DNA from: Lachnospiraceae bacterium
Lineage (GTDB): Bacteria > Bacillota > Clostridia > Lachnospirales > Lachnospiraceae
Length of the DNA: 64,000 nucleotides
Reading direction: 5' to 3'
Assembly: GCA_910574745.1 (NCBI GenBank)
Contig: CAJTCE010000014.1
Location: 1-64,000, forward strand
Part shown: positions 9,588-17,423 of the stretch, in pieces
Position numbering within the stretch: position 1 is the stretch's first letter
Layout of the letters: the number at the start of each line of letters is the position of its first letter
Translations under genes and position numbers: made by a program
Notes under the pieces: model-generated
Told to the model about the DNA's origin: nothing
The model's database searches: none
Seen by the model: the letters and a program-made list of their open reading frames with translations, nothing else

Positions 9588-9625
9588 CCTCTGCATCCTC
9601 CTGCTTTATCTGATGGTTAGTTTAT

Positions 9626-9654
9626 ATTTTACCCTTATTTTCCAATTTTGCAAA
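9626..9654 (-). promoter_or_regulatory. Candidate promoter of the agrA-agrC operon
   Basis: On the minus strand, TTTGCA (9654-9649) and TAAAAT (9631-9626) are separated by 17 bases, about 40 bases before the agrA start. It sits directly after a terminator hairpin, consistent with a separate unit from the XRE gene. Confidence 0.55.
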
Positions 9655-9655
9655 G

Positions 9656-9703
9656 CAAAAAGGGGCTGATCGCATTGATGTTCTTCCCATACGACAGTCC
9701 CTT
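9656..9703 (-). terminator. Terminator after the XRE gene
   Basis: On the minus strand AAGGGACTG pairs with CAGCCCCTT (one mismatch; arms 9695-9703 and 9660-9668), followed by a run of T. It separates the XRE regulator from agrA-agrC. Confidence 0.55.
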
Positions 9704-9728
9704 TGTAATAATCTTTTATTATCTGTTG

Positions 9729-10046
9729 TCACATTCCTAATAGTGCGTCCACCACTCTATAAAATCTCTTGACCTCTTCCGGCGTCAACTTCGCTATCTT
9801 TTCTTCGTATTTTGCCAGTCTTACCAGATAGCCTTTTTTAAGATTTCCACAGAGCAGTTCATCTGCTGTTGCATTGAGCACGTCCGTTATTAGTACAAAT
9901 GAATCAATACTCGGTTTTCTTTCTCCTCTTTCAAGCATTCCGATATAAGGAACGCTTAAATTTGTTTTCTCCGCAAGCTCTTCCTGCGACATCGATCTTG
10001 AGATCCGCTTCATTCGTATTCTTTTTCCCATATCTTCCAAATCCAT
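9729..10046 (-). CDS. XRE-family HTH transcriptional regulator
   Basis: 105 residues. The start is the ATG (MDLEDMG) 8 bases after GGGAGG. Residues about 5-62 form a Cro/C1-type helix-turn-helix with the signature SMSQEELAEKTNLSVPYIGMLERGERKPS. A short helical tail (about 70-105) may mediate dimerisation. It resembles SinR-like single-domain regulators. Located upstream of agrA-agrC but separated by a terminator, so a regulatory link to quorum sensing is only suggested by position. A palindrome overlapping its own -10 suggests autoregulation. Confidence 0.88.
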   Translation of the reverse strand: MDLEDMGKRIRMKRISRSMSQEELAEKTNLSVPYIGMLERGERKPSIDSFVLITDVLNATADELLCGNLKKGYLVRLAKYEEKIAKLTPEEVKRFYRVVDALLGM

Positions 10047-10063
10047 CGGCAAGACCTCCCAAC

Positions 10064-10088
10064 AGTATCACATAATACTCTTAGTATA
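10064..10088 (-). promoter_or_regulatory. Candidate XRE promoter and operator
   Basis: The minus strand has TATACT (10088-10083) as a -10. The palindrome ATACT-CTT-AGTAT (10075-10087) overlaps it, and a further AGTAT half-site at 10064-10068 makes a second inverted pair with 10075-10079. Closely spaced ATACT/AGTAT half-sites over a promoter are what an autorepressing HTH protein would need. No strong -35 is seen. Confidence 0.4.
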
Positions 10089-10147
10089 GGTTTTCCCGTT
10101 TTCTTCAAACAGATACGTGGTGTATTTCGACATAACAGTAGGTTAAG

Positions 10148-10606
10148 TTAAATTGCAAAGCTTCCGGTCACTTCGCCATTGATTACATAGTAGGCACGAC
10201 TTTCCTCAGGCTTTACATATAATTCAACACTTTTGAAATCTGTAGCTTTATTGCCCAGATCATATTTCCATACATCCTTAGCAATTTTGACTAAATCGTC
10301 ATCTGTATAGGATTTTCCTGCAAACTGTAAATTAACAACTGCTTTCACTGCTTCTTTCTTTGCAGGCGCCTTTTTTACCGCCGCCGTTTTCTTTGCAGGC
10401 GCTTTTTTCTCTGCCGCAGCCTTTTTAACAGGAGCTTTCTTAGCAACTGTTTTTGTGACTGCCGCCGCTTTAGCAGGAACCTCTTTTACTGTTTCTTTAA
10501 CTTCTTTTGCAACTTCCTTTACCTCTGCCGCAGCCCTTGTTGCTACTGCTTTAGCTGCAGGTTTAACTGCTGATTTATTCGTCTCTTTTTCCTTTGCCTC
10601 TGCCAT
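10148..10606 (-). CDS. Lys/Ala/Pro-rich histone-tail-like protein with C-terminal DUF6465-type domain
   Basis: 152 residues, strong AGGAGG start. Residues about 1-85 are a low-complexity, strongly basic tail of Ala, Lys, Val and Pro with repeated KKAP/AKK units (for example KKAPAKKTAAVKKAPAKK), much like bacterial H1-like proteins. The last ~60 residues (from VVNLQFAGKSYTDDDL to VTGSFAI) form a compact domain of the kind annotated as DUF6465 in Lachnospiraceae. No signal peptide. The tail suggests binding of nucleic acid or another polyanion; the domain's function is unknown. It has its own promoter right after uppP. Confidence 0.85.
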   Translation of the reverse strand: MAEAKEKETNKSAVKPAAKAVATRAAAEVKEVAKEVKETVKEVPAKAAAVTKTVAKKAPVKKAAAEKKAPAKKTAAVKKAPAKKEAVKAVVNLQFAGKSYTDDDLVKIAKDVWKYDLGNKATDFKSVELYVKPEESRAYYVINGEVTGSFAI

Positions 10607-10689
10607 AATAGTTCCTCCTTTTCACACACAAATGTGTCTGATAAATCTTTCTCTTTTCATTTTTCCAAAATTTTCTTATCTACAAAAAG

Positions 10690-10718
10690 AGTTTACCCTA
10701 AAAAAGGACACTTGTCAA
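10690..10718 (-). promoter_or_regulatory. Promoter of the DUF6465-type gene
   Basis: On the minus strand a perfect -35 TTGACA (10718-10713), a 17-base spacer and -10 TAAACT (10695-10690). It begins at the base after the uppP stop codon, so this small basic protein can be expressed independently and strongly. Confidence 0.75.
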
Positions 10719-11555
10719 TTATCCCGCCACCATAAAGTACACCAGGACAAGCGCTCCCAGAATGATCCGGTACCAGCCGAACACTTTAAAATCATGCTTC
10801 TTGATATAGCCCATCAGGAATTTGATTACTACAACGGATACAAGGAACGCCACAATCATTCCCGTCAGAAGAATCGCCAGCTCCATGCCTGTAAATGCAA
10901 AGCCGAACTTTACCATTTTTAAGAGGCTGGCTCCGAACATAACCGGAATCGCCAAAAAGAAAGTAAATTCGGCGGCAACCGTCCGGGATACGCCGATAAG
11001 CAGCGCTCCTACAATGGTAGCGCCGGAACGGGATGTTCCGGGGAAAACCGCAGCAATGAGCTGAAATACACCGATAATAATTGCCGTTGTATAAGTAATG
11101 TTTTTGAGAGAACGGATTTTGGGCTTCTTCCCTTTATTCAGGTTCTCTATGATAATAAAGAGAATACCGAACAAAATCAGCATAACGGCAACCGTCTGAT
11201 AGTTGTAAAAATACTTTTCCAAAACATCATCAAAGGCAAGACCTACAATGGCAGCCGGAACACACGCCGCTACTATCTTAAACCAGAGCACAAAAACGTC
11301 CTTTCTGATGATTCCTCCGTTTTCCTCCGCCTTTTTCCCAAAGTAAAAGGGAAAAATCTTGTTCCAGAACAACACCACAACAGCCAGAATCGCCCCCAGC
11401 TGAATGACAACCTCAAACATGGACCAGAATTCTTCACTTACATCCAGGGTTACAAATTCATTCAATAAAATCAAATGCCCTGTGCTGCTGATGGGAAGCC
11501 ATTCCGTAATTCCCTCAACAATTCCAAATAATATCGCTTTTAAAATTTCTACCAT
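10719..11555 (-). CDS. uppP: Undecaprenyl-diphosphate phosphatase
   Basis: 278 residues, AGGAGG start. UppP (BacA family) dephosphorylates undecaprenyl diphosphate to regenerate the lipid carrier for peptidoglycan and other surface polymers; loss or excess affects bacitracin sensitivity. The two family motifs are visible: VEGITEWLPISSTGHL (residues about 11-28) and PGTSRSGAT (about 170), along with about eight hydrophobic membrane segments. It is the last gene of a three-gene run with a patatin-like protein (9-base gap) and an aminotransferase. Confidence 0.95.
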   Translation of the reverse strand: MVEILKAILFGIVEGITEWLPISSTGHLILLNEFVTLDVSEEFWSMFEVVIQLGAILAVVVLFWNKIFPFYFGKKAEENGGIIRKDVFVLWFKIVAACVPAAIVGLAFDDVLEKYFYNYQTVAVMLILFGILFIIIENLNKGKKPKIRSLKNITYTTAIIIGVFQLIAAVFPGTSRSGATIVGALLIGVSRTVAAEFTFFLAIPVMFGASLLKMVKFGFAFTGMELAILLTGMIVAFLVSVVVIKFLMGYIKKHDFKVFGWYRIILGALVLVYFMVAG

Positions 11556-11564
11556 GCGCTCCTC

Positions 11565-12461
11565 CTAACTGAGTTTTAAATATTTTTTCAAATCTTCAAA
11601 GGACTCTTTTGCATCTTCATAGCCGGTTTCATAAAGTGCCTTTAGCTTTTTCTCATTCTTTTCCAGCCTTCCCACGTTGGGGTTTACCTTGGGACGGATT
11701 ACAAAAATATGTCCTTTTTTCTCATGTTCCTCAATAAAATCCAGAGTTCTGTTATAGACAATATGCCTTCTTGCCATATCCCTTATCAGATTCGGATATT
11801 TATGATATCGCACTTTAATTGCCTGCATGTTGGAAGTAGGTTTTCTCCGGTAGCCCACCTCTTTTGTCATAATGACGACATTCTTTTTATTTCCGTCCCG
11901 CAGGGAACGGATAATGGGAATGGAGTCCGCAATCCCTCCGTCCAGATAGGGAATGTTGTCAATATACACATTATTGGACACAAGCGGAAGGGAAGCCGAA
12001 GCTCTGACGGCTATAATATCTCTATGCATCTCCCTTAAGGGCTTATACTCGGCTTTTCCTGTAATAATATTGGTAACTACCGCATATGCCCTGCCGGGAT
12101 AGGCCGCAAAAGCATCATAATCATACAAATCAAGTTCATTGGGAATCTTGTCATATAACATTTTCACACCAAATAAATCCCCTGTGGTAATCAGGCTCCG
12201 AAGGCTGCAATAATTTTTGTCCTTCAGATAGTCCACACATACTCTATATGCCCGGCCTTTCTGTTTTGACAGGTAGCTGCACATATGACATGCTCCGGCG
12301 CTGACGCCGTAGCAGTCCGAAAATAAAAGCCCCTGTTCTAAGAAATAGTCTAAAACGCCGGCAGTATACAGGCCTCTCATTCCGCCGCCTTCTAATACAA
12401 GCCCCCCCTTTACCATATGCTCCTCTACAACAGAATTCTCAATTAATTCTTCGTTTTCCAT
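11565..12461 (-). CDS. Patatin-like phospholipase/acylhydrolase
   Basis: 298 residues with no signal peptide. The patatin catalytic features are all present: oxyanion loop LEGGGMRGLYTAG (about residue 22), nucleophile elbow GVSAGA (Ser in GxSxG, about residue 53), and the catalytic Asp in DGGIADSIP (about residue 175). It belongs to the cytoplasmic YjjU-like group. It probably cleaves acyl esters of membrane lipids, but the substrate is not known. It lies between the aminotransferase (14-base gap) and uppP (9-base gap), and all three are probably one transcript; a shared role in membrane or envelope lipid turnover is inference. Confidence 0.9.
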   Translation of the reverse strand: MENEELIENSVVEEHMVKGGLVLEGGGMRGLYTAGVLDYFLEQGLLFSDCYGVSAGACHMCSYLSKQKGRAYRVCVDYLKDKNYCSLRSLITTGDLFGVKMLYDKIPNELDLYDYDAFAAYPGRAYAVVTNIITGKAEYKPLREMHRDIIAVRASASLPLVSNNVYIDNIPYLDGGIADSIPIIRSLRDGNKKNVVIMTKEVGYRRKPTSNMQAIKVRYHKYPNLIRDMARRHIVYNRTLDFIEEHEKKGHIFVIRPKVNPNVGRLEKNEKKLKALYETGYEDAKESFEDLKKYLKLS

Positions 12462-12475
12462 AAAAACTTCTCCTT

Positions 12476-13663
12476 TTACATACCATAGTCCTTTGCTATT
12501 TTCCTGATTGCGTCAAGGGAACGTTCCACCTTTTCCGTCCGGATACAGTATGACATTCTGAAATATCCCGGACAGCCGAAGGTATCCCCCGGAACAAGAC
12601 ATAAATCATATTTTAACGCATCCTCACAGAATTTTTTGGCATCGGGAATCGGAGCCTTGGGGAAAATATAAAAGGTGCCTCCCGGCTTAACGCAGGTAAA
12701 TCCAAGCTTTGTCAGCTCTTCATACAAAATATTCATATTGGTCTCATAAACCTTAAGCTCCGATGTTTCCTCCAGCATTTTTGCCACAGCCAGCTGAATA
12801 AGGGAGGACGGGCAGTTATGACCGGTTCCCCTTGAAATCTGGGTGCACATATTCACAATTAAAGCCGCATCCTTACAGTTGGGGCATACCGCCACATAGC
12901 CGATTCTTTCTCCCGGGATAGATAAGGATTTGCTAAAGGAATAGCACATCAGCGTATTGTCATAAATCCGGGAAACGCAGGGACTGTCCGCTCCTTCAAA
13001 AACAATTTCCCTATAGGGCTCATCTGAAATGATATAAATCGGATGACCGAATTTTTCCTCTTTTTCTTTTAAAATCTGCGCCAGCCTTTCAATCGTTTCC
13101 GTAGAATAAGCGACTCCCGACGGATTGTTGGGCGTGTTGAGCAATACCGCCGCCGTTTTTTCGTTACAAATGGATGAAAAGGCCTCAAAATTAATCTGAA
13201 AGCTCTCCGTATCCGCGGGAACAACCTTTAATACGGCTCCCGTTTCGTTTATATAAGGATCGTATTCCGGAAAATAAGGCGCAAAGGTAATAATTTCATC
13301 TCCCACATCCGCAACAGCTCTTGCAGCATGGGCAATGGCGCCCGCCGCACCACTTGTCATAAAAATATCTTCCATCTTGTAGGGCAGCTTAAATCTCTTG
13401 TTTAACGAATCTGCGATTTTCTGCCTTACCTCGGGCAGACCGTGGCTGGGACTGTAGCCATGGAGGGCAAGGGGCTCTCTTGTATCCAGTAATTCCTTGA
13501 TTACCGTGTTAAATTTCTCCGGAACGGGAACGGAAGGATTGCCGAGACTGTAATCAAATACATTCTCATAGCCTATTTCGCTCCCTCTTTTATTGGCATA
13601 TTCGGATATTTCACGAATAACCGATTTCATTCCCAGCATATCTTTATACTTTTGTACAATCAT
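12476..13663 (-). CDS. PLP-dependent class I/II aminotransferase
   Basis: 395 residues. Aspartate-aminotransferase fold type I enzyme: the N-terminal DYSLGNPSVPVP, substrate/PLP-binding motifs NTPNNPSGVAYS and SDEPYREIVF, and the PLP lysine in YSFSKSLSIPGERIGY (about residue 235). The C-terminal part ends in PGDTFGCPGYFRMSYC, where the Arg binds the substrate carboxylate. Annotated relatives are simply 'pyridoxal phosphate-dependent aminotransferase'; the amino acid used cannot be told from sequence. GGAGG precedes the ATG. The 5' leader contains a 33-bp tandem repeat array. First gene of the run with the patatin-like gene and uppP. Confidence 0.92.
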   Translation of the reverse strand: MIVQKYKDMLGMKSVIREISEYANKRGSEIGYENVFDYSLGNPSVPVPEKFNTVIKELLDTREPLALHGYSPSHGLPEVRQKIADSLNKRFKLPYKMEDIFMTSGAAGAIAHAARAVADVGDEIITFAPYFPEYDPYINETGAVLKVVPADTESFQINFEAFSSICNEKTAAVLLNTPNNPSGVAYSTETIERLAQILKEKEEKFGHPIYIISDEPYREIVFEGADSPCVSRIYDNTLMCYSFSKSLSIPGERIGYVAVCPNCKDAALIVNMCTQISRGTGHNCPSSLIQLAVAKMLEETSELKVYETNMNILYEELTKLGFTCVKPGGTFYIFPKAPIPDAKKFCEDALKYDLCLVPGDTFGCPGYFRMSYCIRTEKVERSLDAIRKIAKDYGM

Positions 13664-13729
13664 CGCTTTATCCTCCGCTTTCTTCTATTCACTGCTTTTC
13701 TTTATTCACTACACATCTCTTTTTATTGC

Positions 13730-13870
13730 TTCTCTTTTTCACTGCTCTTCTCTATTATTGTTTCTCTTTATTCACTGTTCTTCTCTATTATTACTTCTCT
13801 TCATTCACTGCTCTTCTCTATTATTGTTTCTCTTTATTCACTGTTCTTCTCTATTATCGCTTCTCTTTAT
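13730..13870. repeat. 33-bp tandem repeat array
   Basis: About 4.5 copies of a pyrimidine-rich unit beginning TTCTCTTTATTCACTG and ending TTCTCTATTATTG. Copies start at 13730, 13762, 13795, 13828 and 13861; period 33 (first interval 32). Purine-rich on the minus strand, which is the transcribed one. The last partial copy runs into the stop codon of the SGNH gene (13867-13869). A looser, degenerate version extends left to about 13680. There are no spacers, so this is not CRISPR. It lies in the leader of the aminotransferase gene. Confidence 0.9.
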
Positions 13871-14796
13871 TCATTATTCTTGTCCAGATAATTTTTTAAG
13901 TCCTCAATCAATAATGCAGTTCTTATGCCTACCCCTTCATTATTCAGATGCATATAAGTATTATAGAACAACTCCTTATCCATCATATAATCTTCATAGC
14001 GTGAAATCAACGGGCAATCCAGAAGTCTTCCGATTTCATCCGAAAAAGCTTCGTATTCTTCCCGATTCGGAGTATAGTCACAAATGGCTATGGGATACGC
14101 CGTCATCAGGAGAGTCGCCCCTTCTTTTTCAAGGCGGGCATTCAGTTCATTAATTCGTTCAATGGTTTCCTCCCCGATTTCCGGTATATGGACTGGACTA
14201 AAATCCGTATCCGGCACCAATCCCGGACGATCAAACACATTATCGCCGTACTCATTAAATTGAAGCCTGCTGTACGCATCCCCACTGTCCATATTGCCGA
14301 TTCCCTGGCTCCAAAGGCTCAGGCAGTCCTTTAGATAAGTAGGATATGCCTTTAGCATTTCCTTCCAGTCCTTGGGTCTGATATAATTCCACAGCTTCAA
14401 ATGGTTCTCAATGGTAATCCACGCCAGTTCCTGGTTTTTAATCACATCTCCGTCATCAAAATTACTGTAGCTTAAAATCACAATATCCCCTTTACAGACA
14501 TTTTGTACTGCCGCCTGCTCATTAAAGGCGTTCCCCAGTCCTCCGTGCATTCCCATATTCACTACAGGCATTCCGAATGCCTCTTCTAAAGCCCTTGAAT
14601 CAATTCCAAATGCCAGATTGGAATTGCCTACCAGTACGATCTTAGGGCCGTCAATGGAACACAATCTTTCATTTTTATCTATCAGCGCCGCCTGATAATT
14701 ATTTAAATACTGAGGCATAACGAACCGGAAGCAGAACAGGAGCACCAGTCCCAGCATAATCAGACATTTCAAAAAGAATACTATTATCTTCTTCAT
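13867..14796 (-). CDS. SGNH-hydrolase/DltD-like partner of the MBOAT acyltransferase
   Basis: 309 residues from the ATG preceded by AAGGATGAG (MKKIIVFF); a longer frame upstream has no ribosome site. Residues about 5-27 are one membrane anchor, and the rest is predicted extracytoplasmic. GNSNLAFGIDSR (about residue 62) looks like the nucleophile block of a DltD/AlgX-like SGNH domain, and the C-terminal YMHLNNEGVG (about residue 288) supplies the His. Such proteins work with a membrane-bound O-acyltransferase to pass acyl groups to surface polysaccharide or teichoic acid. The MBOAT gene lies 276 bases upstream. No dltA/dltC genes are near, so exopolymer O-acetylation is at least as likely as D-alanylation. 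Confidence 0.78.
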   Translation of the reverse strand: MKKIIVFFLKCLIMLGLVLLFCFRFVMPQYLNNYQAALIDKNERLCSIDGPKIVLVGNSNLAFGIDSRALEEAFGMPVVNMGMHGGLGNAFNEQAAVQNVCKGDIVILSYSNFDDGDVIKNQELAWITIENHLKLWNYIRPKDWKEMLKAYPTYLKDCLSLWSQGIGNMDSGDAYSRLQFNEYGDNVFDRPGLVPDTDFSPVHIPEIGEETIERINELNARLEKEGATLLMTAYPIAICDYTPNREEYEAFSDEIGRLLDCPLISRYEDYMMDKELFYNTYMHLNNEGVGIRTALLIEDLKNYLDKNNE

Positions 14797-14865
14797 AGAA
14801 TTCTCATCCTTCTTTACCTTATTGCACAAATAAATCTCTCTTTGCAATATTTGTCTTTTCTCATA

Positions 14866-15036
14866 TTAACCCTTTTTCAATCTTGACTCTTTTTCAATAT
14901 TGACCCTTTTCCAATATTGATCCTTTTCCAATATTAACCCTTTCCCAATATTGACTCTTTCCCAATATTGACTCTTTCCCAATATTGACTCTTTCCCAAT
15001 ATTGACCTTTTTCCCAATATTGACCTTTTTCCAATC
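14866..15036. repeat. 17-bp tandem repeat array
   Basis: Ten copies of a 17-base unit, consensus TTGACTCTTTCCCAATA, starting at 14866, 14883, 14900, 14917, 14934, 14951, 14968, 14985, 15002 and 15020 (one unit is 18). The central units are identical and the edges diverge. Each unit junction carries AATATT. The array lies in the 276-base gap between the MBOAT gene and its SGNH partner, so it should be in the transcript. No coding role is supported. Confidence 0.92.
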
Positions 15037-15072
15037 AAACTCTTCTTCATTTCCGCATTGTATCTTCTATAT

Positions 15073-16563
15073 TTAAAAATGGAAATAAATAAATTCGGTC
15101 TGGGCATAATCCAGTCCATAGGCACCATAGGTCATAATCATAAAGAGCAGCCCGATATAGACGAGCCACCGGAACCAAATTCCCTGTTTTAATACCAGGC
15201 AGGACACGTCTTCGCCTCTGTTCTTTAAAACATCCACAATCATCAATAGAAGAAAAGCAACTATAAGCGCCGCCAGCTGCTGCATGGTAAAGCCCATCCG
15301 GTTAACCGCCAATCCAAACAACTGGGGAAACTGCAGGCTCATAATAATCTGCTTTATAATACGGAATGCCGTCCCGATGCCCTCCGCACGGAAGAAAAGC
15401 CATGCAAAATCAACCATGGCAAAGGTTGCAAGGCCACAGCCGAACCGATAGCTGAAGCGGCTTTCATCTACCTTCAGCCATTTTTTTATGCGATTCCTTA
15501 TACCGGCGCCCGCTTCTCCTGCAATCATGTATATACCGTTTAATGCGCCCCAGATAATATAAGACCATGCCGCGCCGTGCCACATACCGCTGATAAAAAA
15601 CACAATGAAGATATTCACATATTTGCGCAGCTTTCCCTTTCTGTTTCCGCCCAGCGGAATATAAAGATAGTCACGAAACCATCCTGTCAGCGAAATGTGC
15701 CATCTCTTCCAGAAGTCCCTGACGCTGACTGCCTGATAGGGCGCATGAAAATTTTCCATCAAAGTAAAGCCCAGCACCTTCGCACTGCCAATGGCAAGGT
15801 AGGAATATCCGCCAAAATCACAGTAAATCTGAAAAGCAAAAAGCACTGTGGCCAGAATGATCTCCACACCTGTATACGCCATATAATTGTCGTATACGGA
15901 ATTAATGTACACAGCAATGTTGTCCGCTATGACAATTTTCATAAAAAGCCCCCACAGCATAAGAAGAAGTCCTTTTCTGACTCTTTCAACCTCAAAGGTA
16001 TGCTTTTTATCAAACTGCCCCAAAAGATTTCCGCTGCGCTCAATAGGTCCCGCCACCAGCTGGGGAAAAAAGGATACAAAAAGCATATACCGGAACAGAT
16101 TTCCGGTAGCTTTGGTTTTCCCCCGGTATACATCCATGGTATAACCCAGCGCCTGGAAAATATAGAAAGAAATCCCCACCGGAAGCAATATATCAAAAGA
16201 AGGCAGATTTATCTTTCTGCCCGCAATTCCCAAAACCCTGTTACAGTTATCTATAAAAAAATTAAAATATTTGTAGAAAAACAATATCGACAGATTGAAG
16301 GCAAAGCCGCCGCCCAGTATCCATTTGGCAAGAACCGGCGTCCCCTTTTTTATTGCCTTTTCAATAAGAAGTCCTGCCAGATATGTAACAAAAGTGGATG
16401 CAAATAAAAGCAGCGCATACGCTGCATTCCAGTTCATATAAAAATAATAGCTGGCAATTAAAAGCCATAGATTCCGCAGTTTCAGGTACTTTCCCGGTAT
16501 GGCAAAATACAAGAGCACAACAACGGGAAAAAACACCAGATAACTCAATGAATTAAATAGCAT
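15073..16563 (-). CDS. MBOAT-family membrane-bound O-acyltransferase (AlgI/DltB-like)
   Basis: 496 residues, GGAGA upstream of ATG. About ten hydrophobic segments. Family marks are PVGISFYIFQALGYTMDVYRG (about 130-150), DFWKRWHISLTGWFRDYLYIPLGG (about 280-305) and the catalytic His in ISGMWHGAAWSY (about 335). MBOAT proteins move acyl groups across the membrane onto surface polymers: acetyl for alginate-like polysaccharides, D-alanyl for teichoic acids. The downstream gene encodes an SGNH/DltD-like extracytoplasmic partner, the usual two-component arrangement. The polymer acted on is not evident. Confidence 0.92.
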   Translation of the reverse strand: MLFNSLSYLVFFPVVVLLYFAIPGKYLKLRNLWLLIASYYFYMNWNAAYALLLFASTFVTYLAGLLIEKAIKKGTPVLAKWILGGGFAFNLSILFFYKYFNFFIDNCNRVLGIAGRKINLPSFDILLPVGISFYIFQALGYTMDVYRGKTKATGNLFRYMLFVSFFPQLVAGPIERSGNLLGQFDKKHTFEVERVRKGLLLMLWGLFMKIVIADNIAVYINSVYDNYMAYTGVEIILATVLFAFQIYCDFGGYSYLAIGSAKVLGFTLMENFHAPYQAVSVRDFWKRWHISLTGWFRDYLYIPLGGNRKGKLRKYVNIFIVFFISGMWHGAAWSYIIWGALNGIYMIAGEAGAGIRNRIKKWLKVDESRFSYRFGCGLATFAMVDFAWLFFRAEGIGTAFRIIKQIIMSLQFPQLFGLAVNRMGFTMQQLAALIVAFLLLMIVDVLKNRGEDVSCLVLKQGIWFRWLVYIGLLFMIMTYGAYGLDYAQTEFIYFHF

Positions 16564-16639
16564 AAGACTGTCTCCAATATAAAACTGTCCTCATTATACT
16601 CCTTCATTTCCCTTTTTGGCAAACGGGAAGTTTTTAAGA

Positions 16640-16797
16640 GTTTTCGTAAATATATCTAAAAAAAGCCAAAAAATGTGGGCACTATCACTCTAGGCTTTTG
16701 CATAATTCTTTGTTATGATTTTGACAGGATGAGTAACAATCCTGATTGTTATTCTTTCACCTTGTCGCCCCCGCCGTAATGGCGGGGGTGCTTTTAG
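16640..16797 (+). ncRNA. Structured intergenic region, possible small RNA
   Basis: Between the divergent start of the MBOAT gene and the end of trxA lies a series of stems readable on the plus strand: AAAAGCC...GGCTTTT (about 16662-16700), TAACAAT-CCTG-ATTGTTA, and a very stable CCCCCGCC-GTAAT-GGCGGGGG stem followed by TGCTTTTAG, which looks like a plus-strand intrinsic terminator ending at the trxA stop. No plus-strand gene feeds this terminator, so a small RNA is possible. No known RNA family was recognised and no clear promoter was found. Confidence 0.3.
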
Positions 16798-16800
16798 TAA

Positions 16801-17112
16801 TTAAAGAGCCGCCAATATTTCCTCAAGCTCTTCCCTGCTATGAAATCCAATGACTTTTTTTACCATCTGTCCATCTTTAAAAAATATAAGGGATGGGATA
16901 TTGGTTACCTGAAAACGTACCGCAAGCTCCGGTTCCTTATCTACATTTACCTTGTATACGCCAATATCTGTCCTTTCCTTTGCCAGTTCATCCACAACCG
17001 GTCCCTGCATCTGGCACGGCCCGCACCATTCTGCCCAGAAATCCACCAGTACCTTTCCTCCGCCCTTCATAGCCTCTTCAAAATTACCGCCTGTCAATTC
17101 TTTTACTTCCAT
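16801..17112 (-). CDS. trxA: Thioredoxin
   Basis: 103 residues, the usual thioredoxin length. The active site WAEWCGPCQMQGP carries the CxxC pair (Cys31 and Cys34), followed by the cis-Pro motif TNIPSLIFF (about residue 72) and the closing strand GFHSREELEEIL. A cytoplasmic disulfide reductase recycled by thioredoxin reductase, whose gene is not in this window. AGGAGG lies a few bases before the ATG. It stands alone: a structured region follows it and 311 bases of non-coding DNA precede it. Confidence 0.95.
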   Translation of the reverse strand: MEVKELTGGNFEEAMKGGGKVLVDFWAEWCGPCQMQGPVVDELAKERTDIGVYKVNVDKEPELAVRFQVTNIPSLIFFKDGQMVKKVIGFHSREELEEILAAL

Positions 17113-17423
17113 ATGCTTTTCCTCCTGACATACTTTTGCTAAATATTTTATTTATCAACAGATCTGTTTGATCCATCTTTATCCGAATTAATTTCCTTAT
17201 TCTGATATTATTGGTTTTTCTTATGTTTTTATTCTACAGACTGTTTCCGTCCGCCCTTTATCCCATGCAGACATTTTCACTTACCATTCAGTATTTTACC
17301 ACAGTTAAATTCCCTTGGCTATAAAAATAACAATACCTTGGTTCCTGCAGATATTTTAAAAAAGTAAGGGGACTTACATCTTTCGACGAAAGCCCCCTTA
17401 AAAATTAGATATTGGTGTATGGC
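17113..17423. other. Intergenic region, trxA / sugar transporter
   Basis: 311 bases without a gene. It holds the terminator of the sugar ABC operon (17355-17400) at one end and the trxA ribosome site at the other. A weak trxA promoter candidate on the minus strand is TTGATA with an AT-rich spacer before AAGTAT near 17120-17155. Nothing else was recognised. Confidence 0.5.
17355..17404 (-). terminator. Terminator of the multiple-monosaccharide ABC operon
   Basis: On the minus strand a TAAGGGG/CCCCTTA stem (arms 17394-17400 and 17365-17371) encloses a second small stem CTTTC/GAAAG, and it is followed by ACTTTTTT. It lies 20-70 bases past the permease stop codon. Confidence 0.8.

Noticed and set aside
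13593-14153. A plus-strand frame rich in Ser, Leu, Phe and Ile repeats
   Set aside because: It is the reverse of the 33-bp array and of two real genes on the minus strand; the period of 33 keeps it open by chance, and it has no ribosome site.
13680-15036. CRISPR array
   Set aside because: Both arrays are head-to-tail repeats without unique spacers, and no cas gene is present.
14934-15128. A minus-strand frame encoding repeated ILGKRS units
   Set aside because: It is the 17-bp array translated, starts inside the MBOAT gene in another frame and has no ribosome site.
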